A stretch of DNA of 64,000 nt from Rhizobium sp. RU20A (GCF_900155885.1 NZ_FTMB01000010.1:62001-126000); one strand, 5' to 3'; positions 34,005 to 47,415 are shown, numbered from the stretch's first letter. Program-made: numbers and translations. The notes: a model not told the origin generated them from the sequence alone.

Positions 34005-35639
34005 ATGCCGATGCAGAACGCACAAAGCTACGATTACGTTATCGTCGGAGCCGGCTCGGCCGGCTGTGTCCTGGCGAACCGGTTGAGCGCGGATCCGCGC
34101 TGCTCGGTGCTGCTGCTCGAGGCCGGCGGTTGGGATCGCGATCCGATGATCCACATTCCCCTCGGTTGGGGAAAGATTCTCACGGAACGTCGCCATGACT
34201 GGATGTATTTCTGCGAGCCGGAAGACAATGTCGGTGGCCGCCGGGTGGAATGCGCCCGCGGCAAGGTGATCGGCGGCTCGTCTTCGACCAATGCCATGGC
34301 CTATGTGCGCGGCAATCGCGGCGACTACGATCGCTGGGCTGCGAGCGGCCTGACCGAATGGTCCTTCGAAAAGGTGCTGCCCTATTTCCGCAAACAGGAG
34401 ACGTGGGAGGGCGGCGCAAGCCATTTCCGGGGCGGTTCCGGTCCCGTCAACACGCAGTTCTGCAAATACAAGGATCCGCTGATCGAGGCTTTTGCTGAGG
34501 CCAGTGTCCAGGCGGGCTATCCGCAGACCCGTGACTACAATGGCGAACAGCAGGAGGGTTTCGGCCGCCTTCAGATGACCATTTCAAAGGGACGGCGCGC
34601 GTCGACCGCCTCCGCTTATCTGAAGCCCGCGCTGAAGCGGCCCAACCTGACGGTGCTGACGGGTGCGATGGCGACGGAAGTGGTGCTGCAGGGCAGCCGT
34701 GCCACGGGCCTGCGCTTTCGTCACCAGGGCAGCGAGCGCATGGTGAGCGCCCGGCGCGAGGTCGTGCTGTCCGGTGGCGTGATCAACACGCCGCAACTCT
34801 TGATGCTGTCGGGCATTGGTGATCCGCAAGAGTTGTCCGCGCACGGCATCGCAACGAAGATCGGTCTTCCGGCGGTCGGCAAGAACCTTCAGGACCATGT
34901 TTCGGTCATCCTGATGTATCGCCGCCGCCAGCCCGGCCCCTTCTTCAAGAAGATGCGGGCCGACAGGATCGGTCTCGATTTCGCCAAGACCTACCTGACA
35001 GGGCGCGGCTTTTCCGGGGACGTGCCCGGTGGTGTCGTCGCCTTCCTGAAAAGCGGCGCGGATCGGCCGCTGCCGGATGTGCAGCTGCTCTTCACCGCCG
35101 CGCCGCTCGCCGCCTGGCCGTATTTCAAGCCGTTCAAGCAGCCTTTCGCCGATGGCTTTGCCACCCGCATCGTCGCCACGCAGCCGGAAAGCCGCGGCCT
35201 GATCAAGCTTGCATCGGCTGATCCGCAGGCAGCACCGCTCATCCACCAGAACTTTCTGGCCTCGCCCCGGGATTGGGAGTCGCTGCGCGCCGGTGTCCGC
35301 GTCGCCCGCACGCTTGCCGCCCAGCCGTCCATGCAGCCCTTCGTTGCGGCTGAATTCCTGCCCGGCCCTCAAAGCCAGAGTGACGCGCAGATCGATGATC
35401 ACATCCGCAAGACCTCCATCACCGTGCATCACCCGGCAGGCACCTGCCGCATGGGCGCGGATGCTGCTTCGGTGGTCGACCCCGAACTGCGCGTGCGCGG
35501 TGTCGCCGGTCTCCGGGTCGTCGATGCCTCGGTCATGCCTGACCTTGTCTGCGGCAACATCAATGCCGCCGTCATCATGATTGCCGAAAAGGCTGCCGAT
35601 CTCATCGCGGCCTCGACAGAGAACAGGGAAGCAGCCTGA
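34005..35639 (+). CDS. GMC oxidoreductase, probable 4-pyridoxate dehydrogenase
   Basis: FAD-dependent dehydrogenase expected to oxidise the 5-hydroxymethyl group of 4-pyridoxate to the aldehyde. From ATG 34005 it has 544 residues; ATG 34011 and a GTG at 34002 are alternatives, and the ribosome site is weak. It shows the FAD motif GAGSAG, GMC signatures [18 protein letters not shown] and [16 protein letters not shown], and the active-site [10 protein letters not shown]. The following gene, overlapping by one base, encodes the dehydrogenase for its product. The M. loti enzyme is membrane associated; no membrane segment is obvious here. Confidence 0.87.
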   Translation: MPMQNAQSYDYVIVGAGSAGCVLANRLSADPRCSVLLLEAGGWDRDPMIHIPLGWGKILTERRHDWMYFCEPEDNVGGRRVECARGKVIGGSSSTNAMAYVRGNRGDYDRWAASGLTEWSFEKVLPYFRKQETWEGGASHFRGGSGPVNTQFCKYKDPLIEAFAEASVQAGYPQTRDYNGEQQEGFGRLQMTISKGRRASTASAYLKPALKRPNLTVLTGAMATEVVLQGSRATGLRFRHQGSERMVSARREVVLSGGVINTPQLLMLSGIGDPQELSAHGIATKIGLPAVGKNLQDHVSVILMYRRRQPGPFFKKMRADRIGLDFAKTYLTGRGFSGDVPGGVVAFLKSGADRPLPDVQLLFTAAPLAAWPYFKPFKQPFADGFATRIVATQPESRGLIKLASADPQAAPLIHQNFLASPRDWESLRAGVRVARTLAAQPSMQPFVAAEFLPGPQSQSDAQIDDHIRKTSITVHHPAGTCRMGADAASVVDPELRVRGVAGLRVVDASVMPDLVCGNINAAVIMIAEKAADLIAASTENREAA

Positions 35640-36568
35640 TGTTCAAGCACATCGCCGTCATCGGATTGGGGACCATGGGTCCTGGGATGGTCGCCCGGCT
35701 GGCGCGGGGCGGGGTCAATGTCACCGCCTATGACGTGGCAGCCAGCGCCATCGAGCGCGCCCGCGCGGCCTTCGCCGTCGCCGAAACAGTGCTCGATTCG
35801 CTCGGCATCGCCGCGCCCGCGAGCGGCGCTGGCACCGTCCGCTTCACGGAAGATCTGGCGGACGCGGTTTCAGGCGCCGATCTCGTGATCGAGAACGTGC
35901 CCGAGAAGATCGAGATCAAGGCGGAGGTCTACCGCAAGATCGATGCGCTGATCGGCGCTGACATCATCGTTGCCTCCGATACCTCGGGCATTCCGATCAC
36001 GCACCTGCAGGCACATCTTTCCCATCCGGCCCGCATGGTCGGCATGCACTGGTCAAACCCGCCGCATATCATTCCGATGATCGAGGTCATCGGCGGCGAG
36101 AAGACGGCTCCCGGCACGGTCAAGACCATGGGCGATTTCATCCGCGCGCTCGGCCTGTTGCCGGTCTTCATCAAGAAGGACGTACCCGGCTTCGTGGAAA
36201 ACCGCGTGCTCTACGCGCTGCTGCGCGAGGTCGTTGATCTCGTTGAGCGCGGGGTCATCGAGCCGGAGGATATCGACACCTGCGTATCCTGGGGGATCGG
36301 CTACAAGCTCGCAGTGGTCGGGCCGATGGCCCTCCTCGATATGGCGGGCCTCGACATCTACAATTCCGTCGCCAGCCATCTCAATGCCGATCTTTGCGAC
36401 CGGAAGGATGTTGCGCCGCTGGTGGCGAGCAAGATTGCCGAAGGCACCCTCGGCATCAAGTCGGGCAGCGGCGTTTATTCCTACACGCCCGAGCGGATCG
36501 CTGGTCTTCAGAAGGATCGCGCGCAAAAGCTCGTTGCCATCCGCCGCATTCTCGAAGGCGGTGCATGA
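35639..36568 (+). CDS. 5-formyl-3-hydroxy-2-methylpyridine-4-carboxylate 5-dehydrogenase
   Basis: NAD-dependent dehydrogenase of the 3-hydroxyacyl-CoA dehydrogenase fold, 309 residues. The Rossmann motif is GLGTMG (residues 9-14), and the C-terminal helical domain contains DVPGFVENR. In vitamin B6 degradation this family member oxidises the formyl group to give the 4,5-dicarboxylate. ATG 35639 overlaps the previous stop (TGATG). Without this context it would be called a generic 3-hydroxyacyl-CoA dehydrogenase; gene order makes the pyridine role likely. Confidence 0.88.
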   Translation: MFKHIAVIGLGTMGPGMVARLARGGVNVTAYDVAASAIERARAAFAVAETVLDSLGIAAPASGAGTVRFTEDLADAVSGADLVIENVPEKIEIKAEVYRKIDALIGADIIVASDTSGIPITHLQAHLSHPARMVGMHWSNPPHIIPMIEVIGGEKTAPGTVKTMGDFIRALGLLPVFIKKDVPGFVENRVLYALLREVVDLVERGVIEPEDIDTCVSWGIGYKLAVVGPMALLDMAGLDIYNSVASHLNADLCDRKDVAPLVASKIAEGTLGIKSGSGVYSYTPERIAGLQKDRAQKLVAIRRILEGGA

Positions 36569-37128
36569 TCATGGCGGCGCACGACACAGCCCGTCTCAAG
36601 ACGGCCGAGAACCCCAACGCTCACACACCCGCTGCGCCCTCGCGCTTGAGCGGTTGGTTGAACACGGTTCTCGGCATTGCCTTGCTGGCCGTGGTCGCCG
36701 TTAATGTGCTGAATGCGGCGAGCCGCTACCTGCTGGGCATCGCGCCGCTGGGTGCGGATGAACTCATGGTCTATGTGCTGATCTGGTCGGTGATGCTGGC
36801 CTCGATCCTGTCGCTGGCGGCACGTTCGCACATCAACGTCAATCTGCTGCCGTCCTATGCCGGCGGGCGCCTGCGCCACGTCTTGCATATGGTTCACGAT
36901 GCTGCGGCCGTGTTCGCCGGTGCCTATGCCAGCTATGCGTCCTGGCTGTTCATCGGGCGCATCTCGCGCCTTGGCGTCAAGAGCATGGGTCTCGGCTTGC
37001 CGATGACCGTGCCGCATGGCGCGCTCCTCATCGGCTTTGCCGGCCTGACCCTGATAGGCGCCGTCATGCTGGTCCGTGACACCGTCGCCTTCGTGCGGAA
37101 TACGCCGCATGCGCAGGTGACGCCATGA
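36565..37128 (+). CDS. TRAP transporter small permease in the B6 island
   Basis: DctQ-type membrane subunit, 187 residues from ATG 36565, which overlaps the preceding stop (ATGA); ATG 36571 is possible. Four hydrophobic segments follow a polar N-terminal tail of about 33 residues; the family feature ASRYLLGIAPLGADEL lies after the first helix. It overlaps the DctM gene by 4 bases. Being translationally linked to the pyridine dehydrogenase, it probably belongs to an importer for a B6-related acid such as 4-pyridoxate. Confidence 0.9.
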   Translation: MIMAAHDTARLKTAENPNAHTPAAPSRLSGWLNTVLGIALLAVVAVNVLNAASRYLLGIAPLGADELMVYVLIWSVMLASILSLAARSHINVNLLPSYAGGRLRHVLHMVHDAAAVFAGAYASYASWLFIGRISRLGVKSMGLGLPMTVPHGALLIGFAGLTLIGAVMLVRDTVAFVRNTPHAQVTP

Positions 37129-38396
37129 TCTGGTCACTCGTCGCCCTGCCGCTGATGCTGCTCGCGCTCGGTACGCCGGTCTTTCTGGTGTTCCTCGTCG
37201 GCGTCGCCGTGACCATGATGTTCGTGCTGCCGATGCCGGCCGTGGCCCTGCAGCAGGTGCTGTTCGGCGGCCTCGACAACTACGCGCTGCTGGCCATTCC
37301 CTTCTTCGTCTTCGCGGGCGAACTGATGGGCGGGTCCGGCATCGCGCAACGCCTGATCGCCTGGGCCATGGCCATGGCGGGACGCGTACCCGGCAGTCTC
37401 GGCGTCGCCACCGTTGGCGCGTCCACCGCCATCGGTGCCATCAGCGGCTCCAGCGTCGCGACCGTCGCGGCACTCGGCAAGACCCTCTACCCCAAGCTGA
37501 TCGCGGCCGGTTACAGCCGGGAGCGCGCCAGCGGCCTGCTCGCCTCCAGCGGTGCGATCGACATCGTCATTCCACCCAGCATCGCCATGATCCTCTATTG
37601 CCTGGCGGCCGAACAATCGATCCCGAAACTCTTCATGGCAGGCGTTCTGCCCGGCCTTTTGATGGCAGTCATGATGGGCGGCTTCGTGATGATCGCCGCG
37701 AGGCGGGAAGGCGTTGCAAGCGGTCCGCGCTTCGACGGAAAGCTTGCCTTGAAAGCCACGCGCGAGGCCGTGTGGGCTTTGCTGATGCCGGTCTTTGTGC
37801 TCGGCGGCATCTATTACGGTCTGTTTTCACCGACGGAGGCGGGCGGTTTTGCCTGCGTCTATGCCATCGTCGTCGCGCTCTTCGTCTATCGCACGATGAC
37901 GCTGGCAGACATCGTGCGTGCCGCCGGCAATTCGGCGATGCTGTCGGGCCAAATCCTGATCATCGTCGCGGCGGCCGGGGTGATCACCTGGATGATCACC
38001 ACTCAGGGCATCCCGCAGGCCATTATCGGCTGGATCAACACGCTTCAGCTCAGCGCTGTCACGTTCCTGCTCGCGGTCAACATCGTCCTGCTGGTCATCG
38101 GCTGCTTTCTCGATCCGACCTCGGCCATCCTCGTCTTTGCCCCCCTGCTGGTTCCGATCGCGGTTTCGCTGGGCATCGACCCCATCCATTTCGGCATCGT
38201 CATGACCGTCAACCTCGCCATCGGCATGTTCACGCCACCGTTCGGGCTGAACATCTTCGTGGCCCAGTCGGTCACCGGCCTTCCGGCCCATGTCCTTTAC
38301 CGCGGCGTCGCGCCCTTCGTGGCCGTGCTTCTGCTCGCGCTTCTCATCATCACCTATGTGCCGGCACTTTCGCTGATGCTCGGTTCCACGCTCTAG
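37125..38396 (+). CDS. TRAP transporter large permease in the B6 island
   Basis: DctM-type permease of 423 residues with about 12 membrane segments. Signatures are STAIGAISGSSVATVAALG and ASSGAIDIVIPPSIAMI, which line the transport path. It follows the small permease with a 4-base overlap and precedes the binding-protein gene by 16 bases, so the three form a complete TRAP system. The substrate is not readable from sequence; co-operonic enzymes point to a pyridine carboxylate. Confidence 0.92.
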   Translation: MIWSLVALPLMLLALGTPVFLVFLVGVAVTMMFVLPMPAVALQQVLFGGLDNYALLAIPFFVFAGELMGGSGIAQRLIAWAMAMAGRVPGSLGVATVGASTAIGAISGSSVATVAALGKTLYPKLIAAGYSRERASGLLASSGAIDIVIPPSIAMILYCLAAEQSIPKLFMAGVLPGLLMAVMMGGFVMIAARREGVASGPRFDGKLALKATREAVWALLMPVFVLGGIYYGLFSPTEAGGFACVYAIVVALFVYRTMTLADIVRAAGNSAMLSGQILIIVAAAGVITWMITTQGIPQAIIGWINTLQLSAVTFLLAVNIVLLVIGCFLDPTSAILVFAPLLVPIAVSLGIDPIHFGIVMTVNLAIGMFTPPFGLNIFVAQSVTGLPAHVLYRGVAPFVAVLLLALLIITYVPALSLMLGSTL

Positions 38397-38412
38397 AAAA
38401 GAGGGAAACATC

Positions 38413-39420
38413 ATGCTTACGAAGTTTTTCAAGGTCGCGGCGCTGAGCACGGCGCTTGTCTTCGCGCCGATGGTTTCGGCGTCGGCACAGACGACGATGA
38501 AACTCGCCACGGCGACCATCAACGACGTCCAGCATGAGTGGCAGAAGGTCTTTGCCCGCGAGTTGGAGGCGAGGGCGCCCGGCGCCGTGAAAACCGAGAT
38601 CTATCCGGCCAGCCAGCTCGGCGCGATCCCGCGCATGGCCGAAGGCGTGCTGCTCGGCACTATCGAGGCCTTCACGACGCCCACCTCCTTCATGACCAAT
38701 GTCGATCCGCGCTTCCAGGCGTTCGACGTGCCGGGTCTCTTCAAGACACCGGATGACGTGAAGGCCGCGATCCACGATCCGGAATATCGCCAGCACATGG
38801 AGGAGATGTTCCTCGACAAGGGCCTTCGCGTCATCGGCGCGATCTACAACAGCCCCACGGTGGTCTTCACCAAGAAGGATGTGACGACGCTCGAAGGCCT
38901 GCGCGGCCTGAAGATTCGCACCTTCGCCTCGCCGCTGCAGATCAAGCCCATGGAACTGCTCGGCGCTACGCCGCTCCCGCTGGCTCTGACCGAAGTCATC
39001 CCGCAGCTCGAATCCGGCGGCCTCGACGGCATGCTGGTCGGCGTGCCGATCCTCACGGCGTTCAAATATTACGATGTCGGAAAGAACATTCTCGATCTGC
39101 GCTTCGCCGAGATCGTTTCGGTGACCGTGGTCAACGAGGACTGGTTCCAGTCGCAGACCGATGCGGTGAAGACTGCCATTATCGAAGCCGGGCGCGCCGC
39201 CGAAACGGAGGTGTTTCCGTGGGGCGTCGCCAATGTCGAGAAGACCTACAAGGTCTGGACCGACAATGGCGGCAAGGTCAACGAACTGTCGCCAGCCGAG
39301 CAGCAGACGATGAATGCCGACTTCGCCAAGCTGGCGGCAGATCTTCTTGCAGCCGAGCCCGAGGTGAAGGCCGAGTACGACCGGATGCGGACCCTCGTCG
39401 ATGCCAAGGGGGTGAAATGA
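38413..39420 (+). CDS. TRAP transporter substrate-binding protein in the B6 island
   Basis: DctP-type periplasmic receptor of 335 residues with a signal peptide (about 1-25, cleavage after SASA). The conserved LRGLKIRTFASPLQIKPMEL block carries the Arg that normally binds the ligand carboxylate, which suits an acidic ligand such as 4-pyridoxate. ATG 38413 follows AGAGGGAAA. Its stop is 20 bases from the convergent end of the small exported-protein gene. Confidence 0.92.
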   Translation: MLTKFFKVAALSTALVFAPMVSASAQTTMKLATATINDVQHEWQKVFARELEARAPGAVKTEIYPASQLGAIPRMAEGVLLGTIEAFTTPTSFMTNVDPRFQAFDVPGLFKTPDDVKAAIHDPEYRQHMEEMFLDKGLRVIGAIYNSPTVVFTKKDVTTLEGLRGLKIRTFASPLQIKPMELLGATPLPLALTEVIPQLESGGLDGMLVGVPILTAFKYYDVGKNILDLRFAEIVSVTVVNEDWFQSQTDAVKTAIIEAGRAAETEVFPWGVANVEKTYKVWTDNGGKVNELSPAEQQTMNADFAKLAADLLAAEPEVKAEYDRMRTLVDAKGVK

Positions 39421-39440
39421 GCAAGCCACTCACCCCGGCC

Positions 39441-39848
39441 TCATCGGCAGGCGAGCCGCTTGCCTTCGGCCCGGCAGGTCAACTGCCGAGCCGGCGGCTT
39501 GCCCGACTTGAGACCGAGGTCGAAGCGCGTCTCGTAGGTGTGGCCTTCCACGCCGCACCAGGCGCGCTCCACGGGCAGGGCCTCGCCAGCCGTATTCATC
39601 GCCGCCCAGGTGCCGCTGTGCGTGTTCACGTGAAGACCGAGACTTGCGGTTTCGCCGGGTGCAACACGGGCGAGGTCGGTCGCGAACCAGTGGGCGATCT
39701 CGGCCTGGCAGAGGATGGGCGCAGCACCGTCATTGCGGACATCGAGTGCGACCGCCACCAGGCCGTCCGTTTCAACGGTTTTTGCAGCCACAGCCGGGCT
39801 GGCCGTCAAGAGCATGACCATCGCAGTGAAAACCATGGGTGACTTCAT
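39441..39848 (-). CDS. small exported protein with conserved cysteines, unknown family
   Basis: A 135-residue protein from ATG 39848 (AGGAG about 9 bases upstream) with a signal peptide of about 21 residues (MVFTAMVMLLTASPAVA). The mature part holds four cysteines, in PILCQAEI, ERAWCGVE, QLTCRAE and LACR, that could form two disulfides, and its strand-rich pattern suggests a small beta-sandwich. It is the only minus-strand gene inside the plus-strand B6 transport operons and shares an AT-rich promoter region with the BMP-type binding protein. I do not recognise the family; a periplasmic helper is one possibility. Confidence 0.7.
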   Translation of the reverse strand: MKSPMVFTAMVMLLTASPAVAAKTVETDGLVAVALDVRNDGAAPILCQAEIAHWFATDLARVAPGETASLGLHVNTHSGTWAAMNTAGEALPVERAWCGVEGHTYETRFDLGLKSGKPPARQLTCRAEGKRLACR

Positions 39849-39938
39849 CAAGGGAAACTCCTGAGCAGATCATTGCCAATAAAAACAAGAATAATAATGC
39901 ATACAAATGGGAACTCAACAAGAAATCGGGAGCTTAAA

Positions 39939-40976
39939 ATGTCAAAATTCTTCGGTAAGAGCATGATTGCTACACTATTTGTAGCATTGATGAGTGGCGC
40001 GACTTTCGCGGCTGAAGTGAAGTCCATTGCCATTCTGACGCCGGAAGAAGGAACCGACTTCGGTTGGAACCAGCAGGGCGTCGACGCCGCAAAGGCCGCC
40101 GCCGAGGCCGCCGGTATCGAAGTCGTCGTCGCTTCGGGTCTCGGATATGGCGATGTGCGTCCCGCGATGCGCGAAGTCGCGGCCGATGGCGCAAGCCTGA
40201 TCATCGCGCATGCCAGCGGCTATGCGACGGCTGCGCCTGAGATTGCCGCCGAGACCAACATTCCGGTGGCGATCGTCGACAGTCCGAATGCGCTGAAGAA
40301 AGGTCTCGTCGCCGACTACACGCTAAGTGGCCATCAGGGCGCCTATCTCGCCGGCCGCATGGCCGCCAAGATGAGCAAGGCCAAGCATGTCGGCATCGTC
40401 GTCTCGGGCGAACCGCCGTCGTGGAACTCGCAGTCCGCGGGCTTCGCGGAAGGCGTGAAGGCGGAGAACAAGGATGTCAAAATCACCTACGCGGTGATCG
40501 GGCCGGCAGCCTACAGTGATGCGGCCGGCGGCCGTCGAGTCACGGAAAGCGTGATCGCGTCGGGTGCCGATATCATCTTCGGTCAGGGCAACGGCTCCAG
40601 CTTCGGCATGCTGCAGGCCGTCGAAACGGCCAAGACACCCGATGGCGGCAAGGTTCTCTTCATCGACGTCATCGGCGACAAGACCTCGGTGGCGAAGGAG
40701 CACCTGCTGACCTCCGTGGTCTGGGATATCACGCCGGTCTACACGGCCATGATCAACGACCTCAAGGACGATACGTTCGGCACGAAGCGCTACGCGATCG
40801 GTCTTGCCGACAACTCGGTCAAGCTGATCAAGACGGCGCAGATTCCGGACGACGTGTGGAACGACATCCAGAAGGTCCGCGAGCAGATCGTTTCGGGCGA
40901 GATCAAGGTCGAGCCGGTCTTCGAGGCGACGGCGGTGCGCGGCCTCATGACCGACGTCTCCGCAGCGGCCCAGTAA
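39939..40976 (+). CDS. BMP-family ABC transporter substrate-binding protein
   Basis: Periplasmic receptor of the BMP/PnrA (nucleoside and vitamin) family, 345 residues from ATG 39939 (GGGAG upstream), with a signal peptide of about 25 residues. Family blocks include LTPEEGTDFGWNQQGVDAA, ADGASLIIAHASGY and ADIIFGQGNGSSFGM. BMP-type systems import nucleosides and, in some bacteria, riboflavin. Its place between 4-pyridoxate genes and the pyridoxal-converting genes makes free B6 vitamers the likely cargo. This is inference. Confidence 0.92.
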   Translation: MSKFFGKSMIATLFVALMSGATFAAEVKSIAILTPEEGTDFGWNQQGVDAAKAAAEAAGIEVVVASGLGYGDVRPAMREVAADGASLIIAHASGYATAAPEIAAETNIPVAIVDSPNALKKGLVADYTLSGHQGAYLAGRMAAKMSKAKHVGIVVSGEPPSWNSQSAGFAEGVKAENKDVKITYAVIGPAAYSDAAGGRRVTESVIASGADIIFGQGNGSSFGMLQAVETAKTPDGGKVLFIDVIGDKTSVAKEHLLTSVVWDITPVYTAMINDLKDDTFGTKRYAIGLADNSVKLIKTAQIPDDVWNDIQKVREQIVSGEIKVEPVFEATAVRGLMTDVSAAAQ

Positions 40977-40990
40977 GCGATGCGTCACGT

Positions 40991-41016
40991 CCGGGAGGGC
41001 GGCTGCGTCCTCCCGG
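40991..41016 (+). other. hairpin between BMP receptor and ATPase genes
   Basis: CCGGGAGG (40991-40998) pairs with CCTCCCGG (41009-41016) around a 10-base loop, right after the receptor gene. Such stems often protect receptor mRNA so that the receptor is made in excess. Confidence 0.5.
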
Positions 41017-41048
41017 GCGGATATCACTCTCAAAGGAAGGAAGCCGCC

Positions 41049-42593
41049 ATGGGCACGCAGGCGCCAACGCCGATCGTCACGCTCGACGCCGTGACGAAGC
41101 GCTTTCCCGGCATCATCGCCAATGACAAGGTCGATCTCGAGATCCGGGCGGGCGAGGTGCATGTTCTGCTGGGCGAGAATGGCGCCGGCAAGTCGACCCT
41201 GATCGGCATGCTCTCCGGCTTGCAGCAGCCCGACGATGGCCGCATCCTGATCGACGGCGTCGCGACGAGCATCCGTTCGCCCAGCCACGCTCTCTCGCTC
41301 GGTATCGGAACGGTGTTCCAGCACAACATGCTGGTACCGACGCTGACCGTTGGGGAAAATCTCGCGCTGGGCGGGCGCTGGTGGCAAAGGCCGAAGCTTG
41401 CCGAGATTGCGGAGCGAGTGGCGGCGGTCGCCGGACCCTTGGGCATCAAGATTAATCTGGATGCACGCGTCAGCGAACTGTCGCTCGGGGAACAGCAGCA
41501 GGTCGAGATCGTCCGTGCGCTGCTGCGCGACAGCCGGCTGCTCATCCTCGACGAAGCGACCTCGATGCTCACGCCGCATGGCGTGACCGAACTGGGCGCT
41601 CTGATGCGCCGACTGGTGGAACGCGGCTTCGCCGTGGTGTTCATCACGCACAAGCTCAGCGAAGCTGCTGATTTCGGCGATCGTGTCTCCGTTCTGAAGC
41701 TCGGCCGCAAGGTTGGCGAGATCACGCCGGAGCGCTTGCGGGCGATTGATCGCGATGCGCTGGTGGCGGAGATCGTTGGCATGATGTTCGGCCGACAGGC
41801 CGGCGAGGAGGCGGTGTCCATTCCGCCGCGTGCCGACAATGACGAGCGGCTGCTGGAGGTTTCCGGCCTTGAGATCGCGCCAAGCGGTGACACGCCGGGC
41901 CTTCATGGCATCTCATTCGATATTGGACATGGCGAAATTCTCGGCGTGGCGGGTATTGACGGAAATGGACAGAAACAATTGGCCGAGGCCCTGGCTGGCC
42001 AGCGCGCAACCGCCGGCGGCCGCATACGCCTCGGACAACAGGCCTTGGACGGCCTTACCGTCGGTGCTCGCCGAAAGCATGGACTGCGGTACCTGACGGA
42101 CGACCGGCTGGGGGAAGGCACCGTCGGTGCATTCCCGGTGTCGATCAATTTCTTCCTCAAACAGATCGGCGAACCGCCCTTCTGGCGCAGCGGCATCGAA
42201 CGGTCAGGCGAGATCGTGGCGCGCGGCGGCGACCTCGTCCGTCAATATGATGTGCGCACTCCGAGCCTTGCGACGCCGATCGGCCGGCTGTCCGGAGGCA
42301 ATATCCAGAAGGTGCTGATCGCCCGCGAACTCGCAGACGGTGCGCGCGCCGTCATCTTCAACAAGCCGACCTACGGGCTCGACCTCGCGAACAGCCTCGC
42401 GACGCGGCAGCGCATTCGCGACATCGCCAGCGAGGGCATGGCCGTCCTCCTCATCTCCACCGATCTCGAGGAGCTTCTGAGCATGTGCCACCGCATCGCG
42501 GTCATCTCCGAAGGCAGGCTGGTCGGCATTGTCGACAACACGCCCGGAGCCGGAGAACGCGTCGGGCGCCTGATGATCGGACTTGCAGCATGA
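41049..42593 (+). CDS. BMP-type ABC transporter ATPase (two domains)
   Basis: Fused two-domain ATPase of the sugar/nucleoside (CUT2-like) class, 514 residues from ATG 41049 (AAGGAAGG upstream). Domain 1 has Walker A GENGAGKST, signature LSLGEQQ, Walker B LLILDEAT and switch FITHK. Domain 2 is degenerate at Walker A (GIDGNGQKQ) and Walker B (IFNKPT), but keeps the signature LSGGNIQK; this asymmetry is normal for the class. Its stop overlaps the first permease start (ATGA). Confidence 0.92.
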   Translation: MGTQAPTPIVTLDAVTKRFPGIIANDKVDLEIRAGEVHVLLGENGAGKSTLIGMLSGLQQPDDGRILIDGVATSIRSPSHALSLGIGTVFQHNMLVPTLTVGENLALGGRWWQRPKLAEIAERVAAVAGPLGIKINLDARVSELSLGEQQQVEIVRALLRDSRLLILDEATSMLTPHGVTELGALMRRLVERGFAVVFITHKLSEAADFGDRVSVLKLGRKVGEITPERLRAIDRDALVAEIVGMMFGRQAGEEAVSIPPRADNDERLLEVSGLEIAPSGDTPGLHGISFDIGHGEILGVAGIDGNGQKQLAEALAGQRATAGGRIRLGQQALDGLTVGARRKHGLRYLTDDRLGEGTVGAFPVSINFFLKQIGEPPFWRSGIERSGEIVARGGDLVRQYDVRTPSLATPIGRLSGGNIQKVLIARELADGARAVIFNKPTYGLDLANSLATRQRIRDIASEGMAVLLISTDLEELLSMCHRIAVISEGRLVGIVDNTPGAGERVGRLMIGLAA

Positions 42594-43684
42594 CACACGA
42601 CGTTTCCTCCGCTCCCGCCGCTGGCCTCGACGTCTCGGCTGCCCAGGTCGCCCGCAGCGCCCTCATCCGCCGTCTGGCGACCACCATCGGCCCCATCCTC
42701 ATCTCGCTCGTCCTTGCCGGGTGCCTTCTGCTTGCGCTCGGCGTCAATCCGCTCAGCTATTACGGTTTCGTCGTCCAGCGTGGCGTCCTGTCGGGTCTGG
42801 GGCTGCAGCAGACGCTGACACGCATGGCGCCGCTGCTGTTCATCGCCTCCGGCCTGATCGTCGCCTTCCGCGCCGGCATGTGGAATCTCGGGGGTGACGG
42901 CCAGTTCCTGCTTGGCGCCGTGATCGCGGCAGCCAGCGTCACGCCGATGGTCCAGGTGTTGCCGGTCTGGCTGGCGCTTCTGGCGGCCAGCCTGCTTTCC
43001 ATCCTTGTCGCCGTCTTTTGGTCGCTTTTGCCGGCCCTGCTGAGGGCATACCAGGGCGTCAACGAGATCATTACCACGCTGATGATGTCCTTTCTGGGCG
43101 TTTCGCTGGCCAACGTGCTGGTGAAGCTCATGTTTCTCGATCCGGGCACGACCGTGCCGCAGACCCGCACGCTTGCCGTCGAGGATCGCCTGCCGCGGCT
43201 TTTCGACACGACGGTCACCAGCGGTCTCGTCTTCGGGCTGATGGCCATCATCATCGTGCATCTCATGATGACGCGCACGGCCTTCGGCCTGAAACTGCGC
43301 ATGGTTGGCGCCAATCCGCGCGCGGCCATTCATGCCGGTCTCAATGTGCCGTTGCTGACGGTTGCGGTCTTCGCCCTGTCTGCGGGCCTCATCGGCCTCG
43401 GCGGCGCGGTTGATATCCTTGGCATCCAGGGCAATGTGCGCGCCGACTGGAACCCGGCCTACGGCCTTGCGGTCATTCCGGTGGTCTTTCTCGCTCGGAT
43501 GAATGGTTTTGCAGCCATCGCCTTCGTCTTTCTCCTGTCCGTCCTGGAGATCGGCGGCGAAAGCGCGGCGCGCAAGCTTGGCGTTCCCCACTACTTCACC
43601 CTGGTGCTGATTTCGATCGTGCTGCTGACGCTCGCTGTCGCCGAGTACATCGACCATCGCTTCAACCAAGCAAGGAAGGCCTGA
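42590..43684 (+). CDS. BMP-type ABC transporter permease 1
   Basis: Inner-membrane permease of the BPD_transp_2 family, 364 residues from ATG 42590, overlapping the ATPase stop by 4 bases. About ten hydrophobic segments are visible; the family block AFRAGMWNLGGDGQFLLGAV and the ATPase-contact region KLRMVGANPRAA are present. It pairs with the permease at 43688-44623 to form the pore of the putative B6-vitamer importer. Confidence 0.92.
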   Translation: MTHDVSSAPAAGLDVSAAQVARSALIRRLATTIGPILISLVLAGCLLLALGVNPLSYYGFVVQRGVLSGLGLQQTLTRMAPLLFIASGLIVAFRAGMWNLGGDGQFLLGAVIAAASVTPMVQVLPVWLALLAASLLSILVAVFWSLLPALLRAYQGVNEIITTLMMSFLGVSLANVLVKLMFLDPGTTVPQTRTLAVEDRLPRLFDTTVTSGLVFGLMAIIIVHLMMTRTAFGLKLRMVGANPRAAIHAGLNVPLLTVAVFALSAGLIGLGGAVDILGIQGNVRADWNPAYGLAVIPVVFLARMNGFAAIAFVFLLSVLEIGGESAARKLGVPHYFTLVLISIVLLTLAVAEYIDHRFNQARKA

Positions 43685-43687
43685 ACC

Positions 43688-45452
<1,765 letters not shown>

Positions 45453-45463
45453 GGAGTGAACCC

Positions 45464-47415
<1,952 letters not shown>

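Noticed and set aside
41049-42593. Degenerate second ATP site of the BMP-type ATPase as a novelty
   Set aside because: Altered Walker motifs in the second domain are normal for this fused sugar/nucleoside ATPase class.
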